From: Candidatus Scatomorpha intestinavium
GTDB taxonomy: Bacteria; Bacillota; Clostridia; Oscillospirales; Oscillospiraceae
Assembly (NCBI GenBank): GCA_018712985.1
Contig: DVGA01000033.1
Span: 1 to 40,615 of the forward strand
Length of the DNA: 40,615 nucleotides
Reading direction: 5' to 3'
Shown here: positions 14,584 to 23,239 of the stretch, piece by piece
How positions within the stretch are numbered: position 1 is the first letter of the stretch
Layout: the number at the start of each line of letters is the position of its first letter
Program-made: the position numbers and the translations under genes
The notes under the pieces: model-generated
What the model saw: the letters and a program-made list of their open reading frames with translations, nothing else
Told to the model about the DNA's origin: nothing
Database searches by the model: none

Positions 14584-16563
14584 TCAGCGCGCTTCCGCCT
14601 CGGCGGCGGCCACGGCTTCGCGTATCGTCAGGGGATGGATCCCGTGCTGCGCGAGCCACTCGCAGGTGCGCTCGGCGGCGGCGGAGACGTTTACATAGAG
14701 GCTCTGATAGCGTTCTCCCGCCCCGGGCGTGCGCAGCCGCTCATAGCAGTCTATGTATATGGTGCAGTCGTACTCCGTGTCGTAGTATCCGTTGTCCTCT
14801 ATCAGATACACGAGCCCGAGGGTGCCGTCCGCCATGTCGGGCAGCATGCAGTCGTAATAGAGCTCGTGCGCCTCGCTCTCCGTGAGCTCGACGCTGTAAT
14901 CCTCTCCGCCGCCGAGGGGGTAATAGCCCGAATTCACGCCGGCGTAGAGGATGTTTTCAAGCGTTACGGGGAAATCCGTCTCGTTCCGCGTGGCGATGCC
15001 CGGCCTTGTGTTCACAAGGTTTTGCAGCGCGCGTATGTCGCCGGTGGTGTCGCGGCCCATGAGCTCATAGCGGCGCGTCAGCTTGTCGCCGCTTGTGAGC
15101 GTGTACTCCACCTTCACTACGACGTAGCAATCGGGGTCGGAGTAGTCGTCCGCTGCCTGCTCGGCGGCGACATAGAGGTCGGCGGACGAGGCGAAGAGCG
15201 GGGCCGCGGAGTCCAGGGGCTGCGTGCCGGTCGTATAGGCGTTGGCCTGGCTCTCGTGGACGGATTTGTGCGCTATTATGTCCTCGTGGAGGGCCATGGC
15301 GGCGTCGATGTCCTCATCTGCGGTAAAGGCGGAGGGCTTGCCGCCGCGGTATACTTCCAGGCTGACGGAGGCGACGTCCTCCCGGGTGGGCAGGCGCGTC
15401 TCATATCCGAAAAAGCCCGTTTCGCAGAATACGACGAAAAGCATAGAGCAGAGGCAGACGATCCCGAAGCCTATATACCGCTTTGCGCCGCGGAACACGG
15501 CGAAGCTCTTTTTTATCAGCATTTCGGCGGCAAAGTAGCCGATAAAGGCTCCGACGCACATGAAGAGCGCCAGCTCAAGGGCGTAGATCCCGGTGCCGTA
15601 GCGCACGCTGCCGGATGTTATTCCAAAGAGCAGGTAGCCGAGGCAGAGCGCGCCGCCGAGGGAGAGCAGATACTTGAAAACGGGCTTCAGGCAGCCCACA
15701 GCTACCACGTCACCGGCCGTTTCGAGCCTGCGGCGGCGATAGAGCAGCAGCGCGAACACGAGGAAGGCGAGGCCGACCGCCCCATAGATGAGCGCGGCGC
15801 CCCAGCCGGAGAATTCATACCCGACAAGGCGGGAAATGCCATCGGCGTCCTCCTCATACTGCGCCGAGGCGACAAGCAGGCGCTGCAGCCCATCAATGGG
15901 AGAGAGCAGGCTGACCGCGTTCCTGCCGCTGTACGTATAGCCGAAAACGAAGGTGGTGAGCAGGGCGGTGACGACGCCCTCGACAAACCATGCGGCGGCG
16001 TTGACCACGATGGCGAGGACGGGCATGACGATCATGCTGCCCGTGAGCTGGGCGCAGAAGGCGCAGATGCCGAAAAAGGTGAGGCACTCGAGCGAGACGA
16101 CGCCGAGCCAGGTCATGACGGGCCAGAGCAGCAGCGTGCCGCAGAGGGCCTCGACCGCCAGAACGGCCGCGGCGACTATCACGTTTGCCGCGAGCAGAGG
16201 GAGCAGCCCGGCGAGCGAGAGCGAGAGGAAAGCGGCCTCCCTCCGCACGGGCAGCGCGCCGTACGCCGCAGCGGAGCGGGGGGAATAGAGGTGGCTGAAC
16301 ACCGCCATCGCCGAGGCGCAGGAAAATGCGAGGGCGAGCAGCGGGACGTATGGCGACACGGCCGCCTCCAGCGGCGTGCCCATCAGGATGCGCATCGAGG
16401 CATAGGCCGCGTTCTCCATGCGGAGGCTGCGCGCGAGCTCCCCGCTCATCCCGCCGGGGAGGAGAAGCAGCCAGATAAAGGCGTAAAGGAACCAGACCGG
16501 CCAGAAGCGGACGACGGTCTTTTTAAACAGCGCGGGATTAAAGAACGACGTCCTTGACCGCAT
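14584..16563 (-). CDS. ABC transporter permease (YtrC-like exporter type)
   Basis: This 659-residue membrane protein has at least ten hydrophobic segments: a first block over residues 10-280, another around 300-400, then a C-terminal extracytoplasmic domain of about 250 residues that is acidic and Tyr-rich. It pairs with the ATPase encoded immediately upstream. ATG 16563 is chosen because GGGAGG lies eight bases upstream and it overlaps the ATPase gene by 26 bases, a usual coupling; the frame can be read up to 16602. The setting (GntR, ATPase, permease) is that of the ytr-type cassettes of Gram-positive bacteria, linked to cell-wall-active stress. The cargo is unknown. Confidence 0.82.
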   Translation of the reverse strand: MRSRTSFFNPALFKKTVVRFWPVWFLYAFIWLLLLPGGMSGELARSLRMENAAYASMRILMGTPLEAAVSPYVPLLALAFSCASAMAVFSHLYSPRSAAAYGALPVRREAAFLSLSLAGLLPLLAANVIVAAAVLAVEALCGTLLLWPVMTWLGVVSLECLTFFGICAFCAQLTGSMIVMPVLAIVVNAAAWFVEGVVTALLTTFVFGYTYSGRNAVSLLSPIDGLQRLLVASAQYEEDADGISRLVGYEFSGWGAALIYGAVGLAFLVFALLLYRRRRLETAGDVVAVGCLKPVFKYLLSLGGALCLGYLLFGITSGSVRYGTGIYALELALFMCVGAFIGYFAAEMLIKKSFAVFRGAKRYIGFGIVCLCSMLFVVFCETGFFGYETRLPTREDVASVSLEVYRGGKPSAFTADEDIDAAMALHEDIIAHKSVHESQANAYTTGTQPLDSAAPLFASSADLYVAAEQAADDYSDPDCYVVVKVEYTLTSGDKLTRRYELMGRDTTGDIRALQNLVNTRPGIATRNETDFPVTLENILYAGVNSGYYPLGGGEDYSVELTESEAHELYYDCMLPDMADGTLGLVYLIEDNGYYDTEYDCTIYIDCYERLRTPGAGERYQSLYVNVSAAAERTCEWLAQHGIHPLTIREAVAAAEAEAR

Positions 16564-17431
16564 AGTCAGCGCCTCCCAGTTCGTAAATGAATATCTCCTC
16601 AAGCGTCAGCGGGACGGAGTCCATGAACACCGGCTCGAGCGCGGCGAGCCGGCGCTCGGCCTCTTCGCCGCTGCCGCGGACTATCAGGGTTTTCAGCCGC
16701 CCCGGGCCGGAGCAGTGCAGCACGTCGAGCTCCGGCGGGAGCACCGCGCCCTCCGGAAGGGCGATCTGTATTTTGCAGATGCTGTCCTGCAAATCGGCGA
16801 GGCCGCGCTCGAGCAGCAGCTTCCCGCGGGAGAGCATGCCCACGCGGTCGCAGACATCCTCGAGCTCGCGCAGGTTGTGCGAGGAGACGAGCACGGTGAG
16901 GCCGTTTTCGGCCACGTCCTGCATTATTATCCCCCACACCTGCCGGCGCATGACGGGGTCGAGCCCGTCCACCGGCTCGTCGAGTATGAGCACCTCCGGG
17001 CGCATCGAGACGGCAAGGTAAAAGGCCGCCTGCTTCTGCATGCCCCTTGAGAGGCGGCGGATGGGCCGGTGCGGGTCTATGTCGAACACCCTACCGAGGC
17101 GCTCATAGAGCCCCCGGTCAAAGGTGGGATAGATGCCGCGGTAAAAGCGCATCATGTCCTGCACGGTGGCCTGTGGGAAATAGAACACGTCGTCCGGGAT
17201 ATAGGCTATTCTGGCCTTGGCGGAGGGGTTTTCAAAAACGGGCACACCACCGATGAGCACCTCGCCGCTGTCGGGCCGCAATATGCCGGCCATGTGCTTT
17301 ATCGCCGTGGTCTTCCCGGCCCCGTTCGGGCCGACAAGGCCGTAAATCGAGCCGCGGGGCACGTTCAGGCTGAGCCCGTCGAGGGCGCGGAAGCCGTCGA
17401 AGGTTTTTACGATGTCTTTCAGCTCTATCAT
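16538..17431 (-). CDS. ABC transporter ATP-binding protein (YtrB-like)
   Basis: This 297-residue ATPase has Walker A GPNGAGKTT at 34-42, a signature reading LSRGMQ at 127-132 (canonical LSGGQ) and Walker B VLILDEP at 147-153, with the D-loop GLDP and the switch His in SSHNLRE. The tail of about 80 residues after residue 215 is typical of exporter-type ATPases. Its start overlaps the regulator's stop by 4 bases (ATGA). It powers the permease at 14584-16563. Confidence 0.92.
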   Translation of the reverse strand: MIELKDIVKTFDGFRALDGLSLNVPRGSIYGLVGPNGAGKTTAIKHMAGILRPDSGEVLIGGVPVFENPSAKARIAYIPDDVFYFPQATVQDMMRFYRGIYPTFDRGLYERLGRVFDIDPHRPIRRLSRGMQKQAAFYLAVSMRPEVLILDEPVDGLDPVMRRQVWGIIMQDVAENGLTVLVSSHNLRELEDVCDRVGMLSRGKLLLERGLADLQDSICKIQIALPEGAVLPPELDVLHCSGPGRLKTLIVRGSGEEAERRLAALEPVFMDSVPLTLEEIFIYELGGADYAVKDVVL

Positions 17432-17802
17432 TTCTGAGCATCCCCCTTCCCGGCTATCCTTTCGGCGAGCTCCTCGGGCTTTACGCCGAGGAAGAGGAGC
17501 TCATTAACTGTGTCGTCAAAGCGGCGCAAAAGTTCCCGCGCACGCTCGGAATCCACTGCGCCGCGCGGCCGGGCAAAGCTCCCCTTGCCGGGGATGGAGT
17601 TTATGTACCCCTCCGCCTCAAGCTCGCGGTAGGCCCGCTGGATGGTGTTGGGGTTTATTACAAGCTGGGCCGCCAGTTCGCGCACGGAGGGGAGTTTTTC
17701 CTCCGGCGAGAGCGCGCCGGATATTATCAGGCGGCGGAAGGCGTCCTTTACCTGTTCATATATGGGGCGGGAATCCCGTAAATTTATGGATATCATCGCC
17801 AA
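17428..17802 (-). CDS. YtrA-type GntR-family repressor
   Basis: This 124-residue regulator has the winged helix of the GntR family: SGALSPEEKLPSVRELAAQLVI-like helices at about 28-50, NPNTIQRAYRELEAEG and the wing IPGKGSF. The very short C-terminal region marks the YtrA subfamily. The likely start is TTG 17802, since GGAG (17815-17812) is 9 bases upstream; ATG 17796 would be spaced 15 bases from it. It is first in a three-gene transcript with an ABC exporter and lies just downstream of a palindrome matching the YtrA-type operator, so autorepression is likely. The inducing ligand is unknown. Confidence 0.9.
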   Translation of the reverse strand: MAMISINLRDSRPIYEQVKDAFRRLIISGALSPEEKLPSVRELAAQLVINPNTIQRAYRELEAEGYINSIPGKGSFARPRGAVDSERARELLRRFDDTVNELLFLGVKPEELAERIAGKGDAQK

Positions 17803-17830
17803 AAGTCATCACTCCGTCCGCAACAAGCTC

Positions 17831-17855
17831 GCTGTACCACGGATTATAATACAGC
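17831..17855. promoter_or_regulatory. Probable YtrA-type operator
   Basis: GCTGTA (17831-17836) and TACAGC (17850-17855) form a perfect inverted repeat with a 13-base gap. This matches the B. subtilis YtrA site as I recall it (AGTGTA-13-TACACT) in the TGTA-13-TACA core. The site spans the predicted transcription start (about 17853), just after the -10 at 17860-17865, where a bound repressor would block transcription of the regulator and transporter genes. Confidence 0.75.
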
Positions 17856-17859
17856 ATAA

Positions 17860-17888
17860 ATCATATAACGATTTGAACGCCTTGTCAA
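17860..17888 (-). promoter_or_regulatory. Sigma-A promoter for the ytr-type cassette
   Basis: Minus strand: perfect TTGACA (17888-17883), a 17-base spacer and TATGAT (17865-17860). The -35 overlaps the last codons of mnmA (stop at 17885-17887), so the regulator operon is packed directly against mnmA with no visible terminator between. Confidence 0.88.
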
Positions 17889-18898
17889 GCGCCGTGCCCG
17901 ATTATCGCGCCCGCAGCGAGCTGCCCGGAGGGCAGGTATACGGCCGCGGCCTGCCCGGGCGTCGGCGCGCGCTGCTCCGAGTCGAAGAGCAGGCTCAGCC
18001 GGCCGCCCTCGGACACGCTGCACAGGGCGGGCGCGGCGGAGCGCGAGTGCCTTATGCGCGCAAGGCAGCGGAAGGGGGAGGGGGGCAGTTCCTCCGCCAG
18101 ATAACGGGCGCCGAAGGCCTCCACCGAGCGGGTGAAGAGCCCCTCCCCGTCCGAGAGGGTGACGCTGTTGGCCTGAGGGTCGATTTCGGAGACGAACACC
18201 CTCCTGCCCGCGGCGAAGCCGAGGCCGCGGCGCTGGCCGAGCGTGTAGCGGTGTATCCCGCGGTGCTCGCCGACCACCCGGCCGTTATATATGAGCGGCC
18301 CGGGGCAGGGCGCGCCGCCTCGGCGCTCTATCCAGGCGGCGAAGTCCCCGTCCGGCACGAAGCAGAGCTCCATGCTGTCGCCCTTTTTGGCGCTGGGCAG
18401 GCCGAGGGAGGCGGCGAGCGCGCGCACCTCGCCCTTTTCATAGCCGCCGAGCGGCAGCACGAGCCGCCGTAGCTGCTCCGGCAGTATGCGGCAGAGCATG
18501 TAGCTCTGGTCGTTCGGCTCCCGGCCCATATATAGGGCGCCGCCCTCCGCGCGGGCGTAGTGCCCGGTGGCGATGTGCTCCGCGCCGAGCTCGTCGGCGC
18601 ACTCGAGCAGCAGCCGGAGCTTTACGGAGGGGTTGCACATGACGCAGGGGCTGGGCGTCTCGCCCCGGCAGTAGGCCGCGGCAAAGGGGGCGCAGACGTA
18701 TTTTTCCATGTCCGCGCGGGCGTCGCACACGCGCAGAGGCAGACCGAGGGCCTTCGCCGAGGCCCGGGCCGCGGCCTCCTCGCCGGAGCCGGTCTCGAGA
18801 TAGAGGCAGAGCACCTCGTATCCTGCTTCCTTTAGAAGGGCGGCGGCGGTGGAGCTGTCCACGCCGCCGGAAAATCCGAGCACAACGCGCTTTTTCAC
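17885..18898 (-). CDS. mnmA: tRNA-specific 2-thiouridylase
   Basis: MnmA installs sulfur at C2 of the wobble uridine (U34) of tRNAs for Lys, Glu and Gln. The ATP-binding GFSGGVDSS is at residues 8-16. The two catalytic cysteines are Cys88 in [10 protein letters not shown] and Cys179 in [10 protein letters not shown]. At 337 residues it is a little shorter than usual, mainly between the ATP loop and the first Cys. The start is GTG 18898, preceded by GAGGAGGG, and overlaps the mnmG stop (GTGA). Co-transcription with mnmG puts both modifications of the same nucleotide on one message. Confidence 0.95.
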   Translation of the reverse strand: MKKRVVLGFSGGVDSSTAAALLKEAGYEVLCLYLETGSGEEAAARASAKALGLPLRVCDARADMEKYVCAPFAAAYCRGETPSPCVMCNPSVKLRLLLECADELGAEHIATGHYARAEGGALYMGREPNDQSYMLCRILPEQLRRLVLPLGGYEKGEVRALAASLGLPSAKKGDSMELCFVPDGDFAAWIERRGGAPCPGPLIYNGRVVGEHRGIHRYTLGQRRGLGFAAGRRVFVSEIDPQANSVTLSDGEGLFTRSVEAFGARYLAEELPPSPFRCLARIRHSRSAAPALCSVSEGGRLSLLFDSEQRAPTPGQAAAVYLPSGQLAAGAIIGHGA

Positions 18899-20772
18899 CG
18901 GCCGTCCCTCCTCAGATAAACCATCAGCGCCGCCATGTCCGCCGGGGAGACGCCGGAAATGCGCGCGGCGCGGCCGAAGCTCTCCGGGCGCACGGCGGCG
19001 AGCTTCTGCCTCGCCTCCGTGCGAAGGCCGGGGACGGAGGCATAGTCGATGTCCGGCGGGAGCGGGCGCTCCTCCATGCGGGTGAACTCCTCCACCTGGC
19101 GGAGCTGGCGCTTTATATATCCGGCGTATTTCAGCCGTATCTCCACCTGCTGCGCGGCGGCGCGGCCGAGCTCCGGCCGGCCGGGGTCGAAGGGGGCGAG
19201 TAGCCCGTAGCTAACGCGCGGCCGGCGCAGGAGCGAGGCGAGGCTCGCGCCGCTCTCCGGGGCGCTCTCGCCAACGGCGGCGAGCGCGGCGGCAAGGGAG
19301 GCCGAGGGCGCGATGTGAGTGCGCTCGAGCCGCTCTATTTCCGCCTCCACGGCGGCGTATTTGTGCCGCACGGCCTCAAGCCGCTCCGCACTGACAAGCC
19401 CGAGGGCATAGCCGTATTTTGTCAGCCGCTCGTCGGCGTTGTCCTGGCGCAGAATCAGGCGGTATTCGCTGCGTGAGGTCATCATGCGGTAGGGCTCGTT
19501 CGTGCCGCGCGTCACAAGGTCGTCGATAAGCGCGCCGATATACGCCTCGCTCCGGCGGAGCACAAAGGGCTCGCGGCCCTGGAGCTTCAGCGCGGCGTTC
19601 ACCCCGGCGACAAAGCCCTGCGCCGCGGCCTCCTCGTATCCCGAGGAGCCGTTGAACTGCCCCGCGCCGTAAAGGCCGGGGATTTTCTTCACCTCGAGCG
19701 TGGGATAGAGCTCGAGCGGGTCCACGCAGTCGTACTCGATGGCATAGGCCGCGCGGGTCATCTCCGCGTGCTCAAGGCCGGGGATAGTGTGCAGCATTTC
19801 CGCCTGCACCTCCTCCGGCATGGAGCTCGAAAAACCCTGGACATAGAGCTCGAGCGTGTTCAGCCCCATAGGCTCTATGAAGAGCTGGTGGCGCGGCTTG
19901 TCCGGGAAGGTCATCACCTTGGTCTCGATGCTCGGGCAGTAGCGCGGCCCGGTGCCGGTTATAACGCCGGAGTAGAGCGGGCTGCGCGGCAGGTTGGCGC
20001 GGATTATCTCGTGCGTGCGCTCGTTCGTATAGGTCAGGTAGCACTTCGCGCGGTTTACGGGCGCGTCCGCGGTGGAGTAGGAAAAGCCCTCCGGCTCGGC
20101 GTCCCCCTCCTGAAGCTCCATGCGCGAGAAATCCACGCTGCGCGCGTTCACGCGCGGGGGAGTGCCGGTTTTGAACCGGCGGAGCGGAAGCCCAAGCTCC
20201 GCGAGCCGCCCGGCGAGGGCGATGCTCGGCGCAAGGCCGTCCGGCCCCGAGTCCGCCGCCGACTCTCCGGTTATCGTCCTGCCGCGGAGGTAGGTGCCAG
20301 TGCAGATTACGGCCGCGCGGCAGCGCCAGTGCGCGCCGTTGCGCGTGGTGACGCCGCAGACGTTTCCCGCCCCGTCCAGGTCTATGTCCACGATCTCGCC
20401 CTGTATCAGCCGCAGGTTTTCCTGCCGCTCGAGGGCGAGCTTCATGACCTCCTGATAGCGGCGGCGGTCCGCCTGCGCGCGCAGGGAGTAGACGGCGGGG
20501 CCCTTGCCGAGATTCAGCATGCGGTACTGTATGCAGGCTGAGTCCGCCGCGCGGGCCATTTCGCCGCCGAGGGCGTCTATCTCGCGGACGAGGTGGGCCT
20601 TCCCCGTGCCGCCGATGGCGGGGTTGCAGGGCATGTTCCCCACGCTGTCGAGGTTTATGGCGAAGCAGGCCACGCTGCAGCCCATGCGCGCCGCGGCGAG
20701 CGCGGCCTCGATGCCGGCGTGGCCCGCGCCGATTACGGCTATATCACATTTTCCAGCTTCATAAGTCTTCAT
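18895..20772 (-). CDS. mnmG: tRNA U34 carboxymethylaminomethylation enzyme, MnmG subunit
   Basis: MnmG (GidA) with MnmE adds the carboxymethylaminomethyl group at C5 of wobble uridine. The FAD motif [11 protein letters not shown] is at about 13-23, followed by [21 protein letters not shown] and the characteristic [11 protein letters not shown]. The length of 625 residues is typical. ATG 20772 fits the known N-terminus; an in-frame TTG at 20781 falls in the promoter's -10. The predicted transcription start is only about two bases before the ATG and no ribosome site is present, so the message is probably leaderless or nearly so. MnmE is not in this window. Confidence 0.95.
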   Translation of the reverse strand: MKTYEAGKCDIAVIGAGHAGIEAALAAARMGCSVACFAINLDSVGNMPCNPAIGGTGKAHLVREIDALGGEMARAADSACIQYRMLNLGKGPAVYSLRAQADRRRYQEVMKLALERQENLRLIQGEIVDIDLDGAGNVCGVTTRNGAHWRCRAAVICTGTYLRGRTITGESAADSGPDGLAPSIALAGRLAELGLPLRRFKTGTPPRVNARSVDFSRMELQEGDAEPEGFSYSTADAPVNRAKCYLTYTNERTHEIIRANLPRSPLYSGVITGTGPRYCPSIETKVMTFPDKPRHQLFIEPMGLNTLELYVQGFSSSMPEEVQAEMLHTIPGLEHAEMTRAAYAIEYDCVDPLELYPTLEVKKIPGLYGAGQFNGSSGYEEAAAQGFVAGVNAALKLQGREPFVLRRSEAYIGALIDDLVTRGTNEPYRMMTSRSEYRLILRQDNADERLTKYGYALGLVSAERLEAVRHKYAAVEAEIERLERTHIAPSASLAAALAAVGESAPESGASLASLLRRPRVSYGLLAPFDPGRPELGRAAAQQVEIRLKYAGYIKRQLRQVEEFTRMEERPLPPDIDYASVPGLRTEARQKLAAVRPESFGRAARISGVSPADMAALMVYLRRDGR

Positions 20773-20780
20773 AAATCCCA

Positions 20781-20810
20781 ATTATAACGCACGGTCGGCC
20801 GGATTGTCCA
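20781..20810 (-). promoter_or_regulatory. Sigma-A promoter of mnmG-mnmA
   Basis: Minus strand: TGGACA (20810-20805), an 18-base spacer and a perfect TATAAT (20786-20781). The -10 ends 8 bases before the mnmG ATG, so the transcript should start at about 20774, almost at the start codon. Confidence 0.75.
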
Positions 20811-20842
20811 TAGCTCAGGCTTGGAACCGGCCCCGGCCGCGC

Positions 20843-20876
20843 AAAAAAACCGCCGGGGGCGGACGGCCCCCGGCGG
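20843..20876 (-). terminator. Terminator of the binding-protein-less BMP transporter operon
   Basis: An 11-bp stem CCGCCGGGGGC/GCCCCCGGCGG (20850-20860 with 20866-20876) is followed on the minus strand by seven T (20849-20843), ten bases after the last permease gene. Confidence 0.92.
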
Positions 20877-20885
20877 GCGGATCGA

Positions 20886-21917
20886 TTATCGTTTACCCTT
20901 GTCGTAGGGTATGCCCTCGGCCTTCGGGGCGCGGGAGCTCTTGGAGGTGAAGGCGAGCACGAGCAGCGTGATGAGGTAGGGCAGCAGGCGGTAGAAGTGC
21001 GGGCTGAGTCCGAGCTCGTTTAGGAGGTACACCCCGTCGCCGTTGATGTCTATGCTCGTGTAGCTGGCGGCTATGCACTTGAACAGGCCGAAGAGCAGGG
21101 CGCCGCCGGCGATGTTCAGCGGCTTCCAGTTGCCGAATATCATGACCGCGAGGGCCAGGAAGCCGAAGCCGGCCACGTCGCCGTTGGCCGTGCAGTTGGC
21201 CGTTGTCAGCGAGTAGACGAAGCCGCCCATGCCGGCGAGCGCGCCGGAGATGGTCGTGCCGGTGTAGCGCATCCTGTAAACGTTGATGCCGAGGGAGTCC
21301 GACGCCTGGGGATTCTCGCCGCAGGAGCGCAGGCGCAGGCCGAAGCGGGTCTTGTACAGGATGATCGACAGGACTATGAATACGATTATGCAGATATAGG
21401 TGGCGATATAGGTTTTGTCGATGAAGGTGTTGCCGAAGAAGCCGAGGTCGGCCGTGCGGTCATAGCCGAGAGTCGTCTTCTTTATCATGAACCAGCTCGC
21501 CGCGTCGCCGGTGGACATGCGGAGGGTGTTCTGGTTGGCGATGAGACGGACGAGGAAGAGCACGAGGGCCGGGGCCATGAGGTTCAGGGCGGTGCCGCCT
21601 ATCGTCTGGTCCGCCTTCAGGTTTATTGAGGCGAAGCTGAGCAGCAGCGAGAAGATGGCGCCCATTACCGCCGCGGCCAGCATGGCCAGCAGCTCAAGGC
21701 CCTGCAGCGTTACCCAGTTCCCGGCCTCATAGGCGGACATGAACACATCAGTCTGCTGCACGATGTTCACGAACAGCACGCCGACGAACGCACCGAAGAT
21801 CATGATGCCTTCGAGCGCGAGGTTGATGATGCCGCTGCGCTCGGCGAACACGCCCGCCAGGGCGACTATCATGAGCGGTATGGCGTAGAGCAGCGTCTGC
21901 TGAATAAGGAATGTCAT
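20886..21917 (-). CDS. BMP/Nup-type ABC permease, second subunit (NupQ-like)
   Basis: This 343-residue permease has about nine hydrophobic segments and the family hallmark FAERSGIINLALEGIMIFGAF near the N-terminus, with an inner LRSCGENPQASDSLGINV loop in the second half that contacts the ATPase. It belongs to the branched permease family used by nucleoside importers (NupQ/YufQ) and by BmpDEFG-type systems. Its start overlaps the stop of the preceding permease (ATGA). No substrate can be fixed from sequence, but purine nucleosides are the usual cargo. Confidence 0.87.
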   Translation of the reverse strand: MTFLIQQTLLYAIPLMIVALAGVFAERSGIINLALEGIMIFGAFVGVLFVNIVQQTDVFMSAYEAGNWVTLQGLELLAMLAAAVMGAIFSLLLSFASINLKADQTIGGTALNLMAPALVLFLVRLIANQNTLRMSTGDAASWFMIKKTTLGYDRTADLGFFGNTFIDKTYIATYICIIVFIVLSIILYKTRFGLRLRSCGENPQASDSLGINVYRMRYTGTTISGALAGMGGFVYSLTTANCTANGDVAGFGFLALAVMIFGNWKPLNIAGGALLFGLFKCIAASYTSIDINGDGVYLLNELGLSPHFYRLLPYLITLLVLAFTSKSSRAPKAEGIPYDKGKR

Positions 21918-23239
21918 GCCTCAACGCCTCCTTTCCCGGTTTCCGCTTCTGTGTCCTCACCGGGTCCCTCCCCGGGCGGGAGGGGCTCCTCCGCGGCGCC
22001 GTCATCCCCGGCGGAGGTGGCCGCTTCGGCCGGGGCGGACCCGGAAGCGGCGGCGTCCGCTGCTGCGGCGTGCTTTTTCTTCTTCCGGCCGCTTATGAGC
22101 ATCTTTATCACAAGGGAGAAGGCGCTCAGATACACGATCACAGCGATGATAACGTCCGTGATGTACTCGTTGTAAGCCGTGAGACTGGTGAGCTGCAGCC
22201 CGGCGATGTCGAGCATCGACATGAATATGCCGGTGAAGACCACGCCGATGGGGTTGTTGGCAGCGAGCAGGGCGACGGGGATGCCGTTGAAGCCCGTCGC
22301 GGGCAGGGAGGTGTAGGTGCTCCAGAAGAACTCCGTGTTGCCCGCGAGGTAGTAGAGGGCTGCGCCCGCACCGGAGAGCCCGCCGGCTATGGCCATGGAG
22401 AGGATGATGTTGCGTTTGTCGTTTATCCCGGCGTAGCGCGCGGCGTGCCGGTTGCTGCCGCAGGCCTTCAGCTCATATCCGAGGGTGGTCTTGTTCATTA
22501 CGACGTACATAAGCACGGCTATGAGTATGGCTATGATGATGCCGCCGTTCACCTGCGAATTCGGGAAGAGCAGGTCGAGCCCGAGCTTGGGGGTTTCCAC
22601 GCCGTTGAAGGTGGTCTTGTAGATGTAGCTGGACTTGGTGCTCTCGACGAGGTTTTTGAAGTTGCTGATCTCAAACGCCCAGGTGACGACGTTGGCGGCA
22701 ATCCAGTTCGTCATGATGCAGGCGATGACCTCGTTTATGTTCAGCAGCGCTTTGAGCATGCCGGGGATGGCGCCCCAGAGGGCGCCGGCAAGGATGCCGC
22801 CGAGAAAAGCGATTATCCAGATGATCCAGGCGGGGACCACCGTGCTCGGTATGCCGAGCGCGAGCATCAGGCTGGCCATTGTGCCCATAAGGTACTGTCC
22901 CGGGGCGCCGATGTTGAAAAGGCCGGTTTTATAGGCCACGGCGACAGACAGGCCGGTCATTATGAGAGGCGTGGCGCGGAAGAGCATGTTTCCGAGGTTC
23001 GTCGGGTTGAAGCCGAAGGTCAGAGCGCCGGCGCTGTCGCGCCCCGTGCTGAATATGCCTCCGAAAATCAGGCGGATGCCCTCCCATGCACTTGTAAGCG
23101 AAAGGTTGTCGCTTGTCAGCCCGACGATGAGCACGATAATCGCGCCGACCACAAGGCCGATGAGAATGGAAACGATGGAGGCAAGGACGGTACGGGTCCC
23201 GTCGCGGGACGCCAGATTGGAAAGCCTGCCGTTTTTCAT
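21914..23239 (-). CDS. BMP/Nup-type ABC permease, first subunit (NupP-like) with charged tail
   Basis: This 441-residue permease has a first hydrophobic segment at about 18-40, the family core GNMLFRATPLIMTGLSVAVA and FNIGAPGQYLMG, and the loop LKACGSNRHAARYAGIND for ATPase contact. It is longer than its relatives (about 350-380) because of a tail of roughly 55 residues after LISGRKKKKH. The tail is Ala/Glu/Gly/Pro-rich and acidic, probably unstructured and cytoplasmic. It is coupled to both neighbours by 4-base overlaps. Confidence 0.87.
   Translation of the reverse strand: MKNGRLSNLASRDGTRTVLASIVSILIGLVVGAIIVLIVGLTSDNLSLTSAWEGIRLIFGGIFSTGRDSAGALTFGFNPTNLGNMLFRATPLIMTGLSVAVAYKTGLFNIGAPGQYLMGTMASLMLALGIPSTVVPAWIIWIIAFLGGILAGALWGAIPGMLKALLNINEVIACIMTNWIAANVVTWAFEISNFKNLVESTKSSYIYKTTFNGVETPKLGLDLLFPNSQVNGGIIIAILIAVLMYVVMNKTTLGYELKACGSNRHAARYAGINDKRNIILSMAIAGGLSGAGAALYYLAGNTEFFWSTYTSLPATGFNGIPVALLAANNPIGVVFTGIFMSMLDIAGLQLTSLTAYNEYITDVIIAVIVYLSAFSLVIKMLISGRKKKKHAAAADAAASGSAPAEAATSAGDDGAAEEPLPPGEGPGEDTEAETGKGGVEA

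Noticed and set aside
20773..20781. TTG start for mnmG at 20781
   Set aside because: The codon overlaps the -10 element; the ATG at 20772 gives the normal N-terminus.
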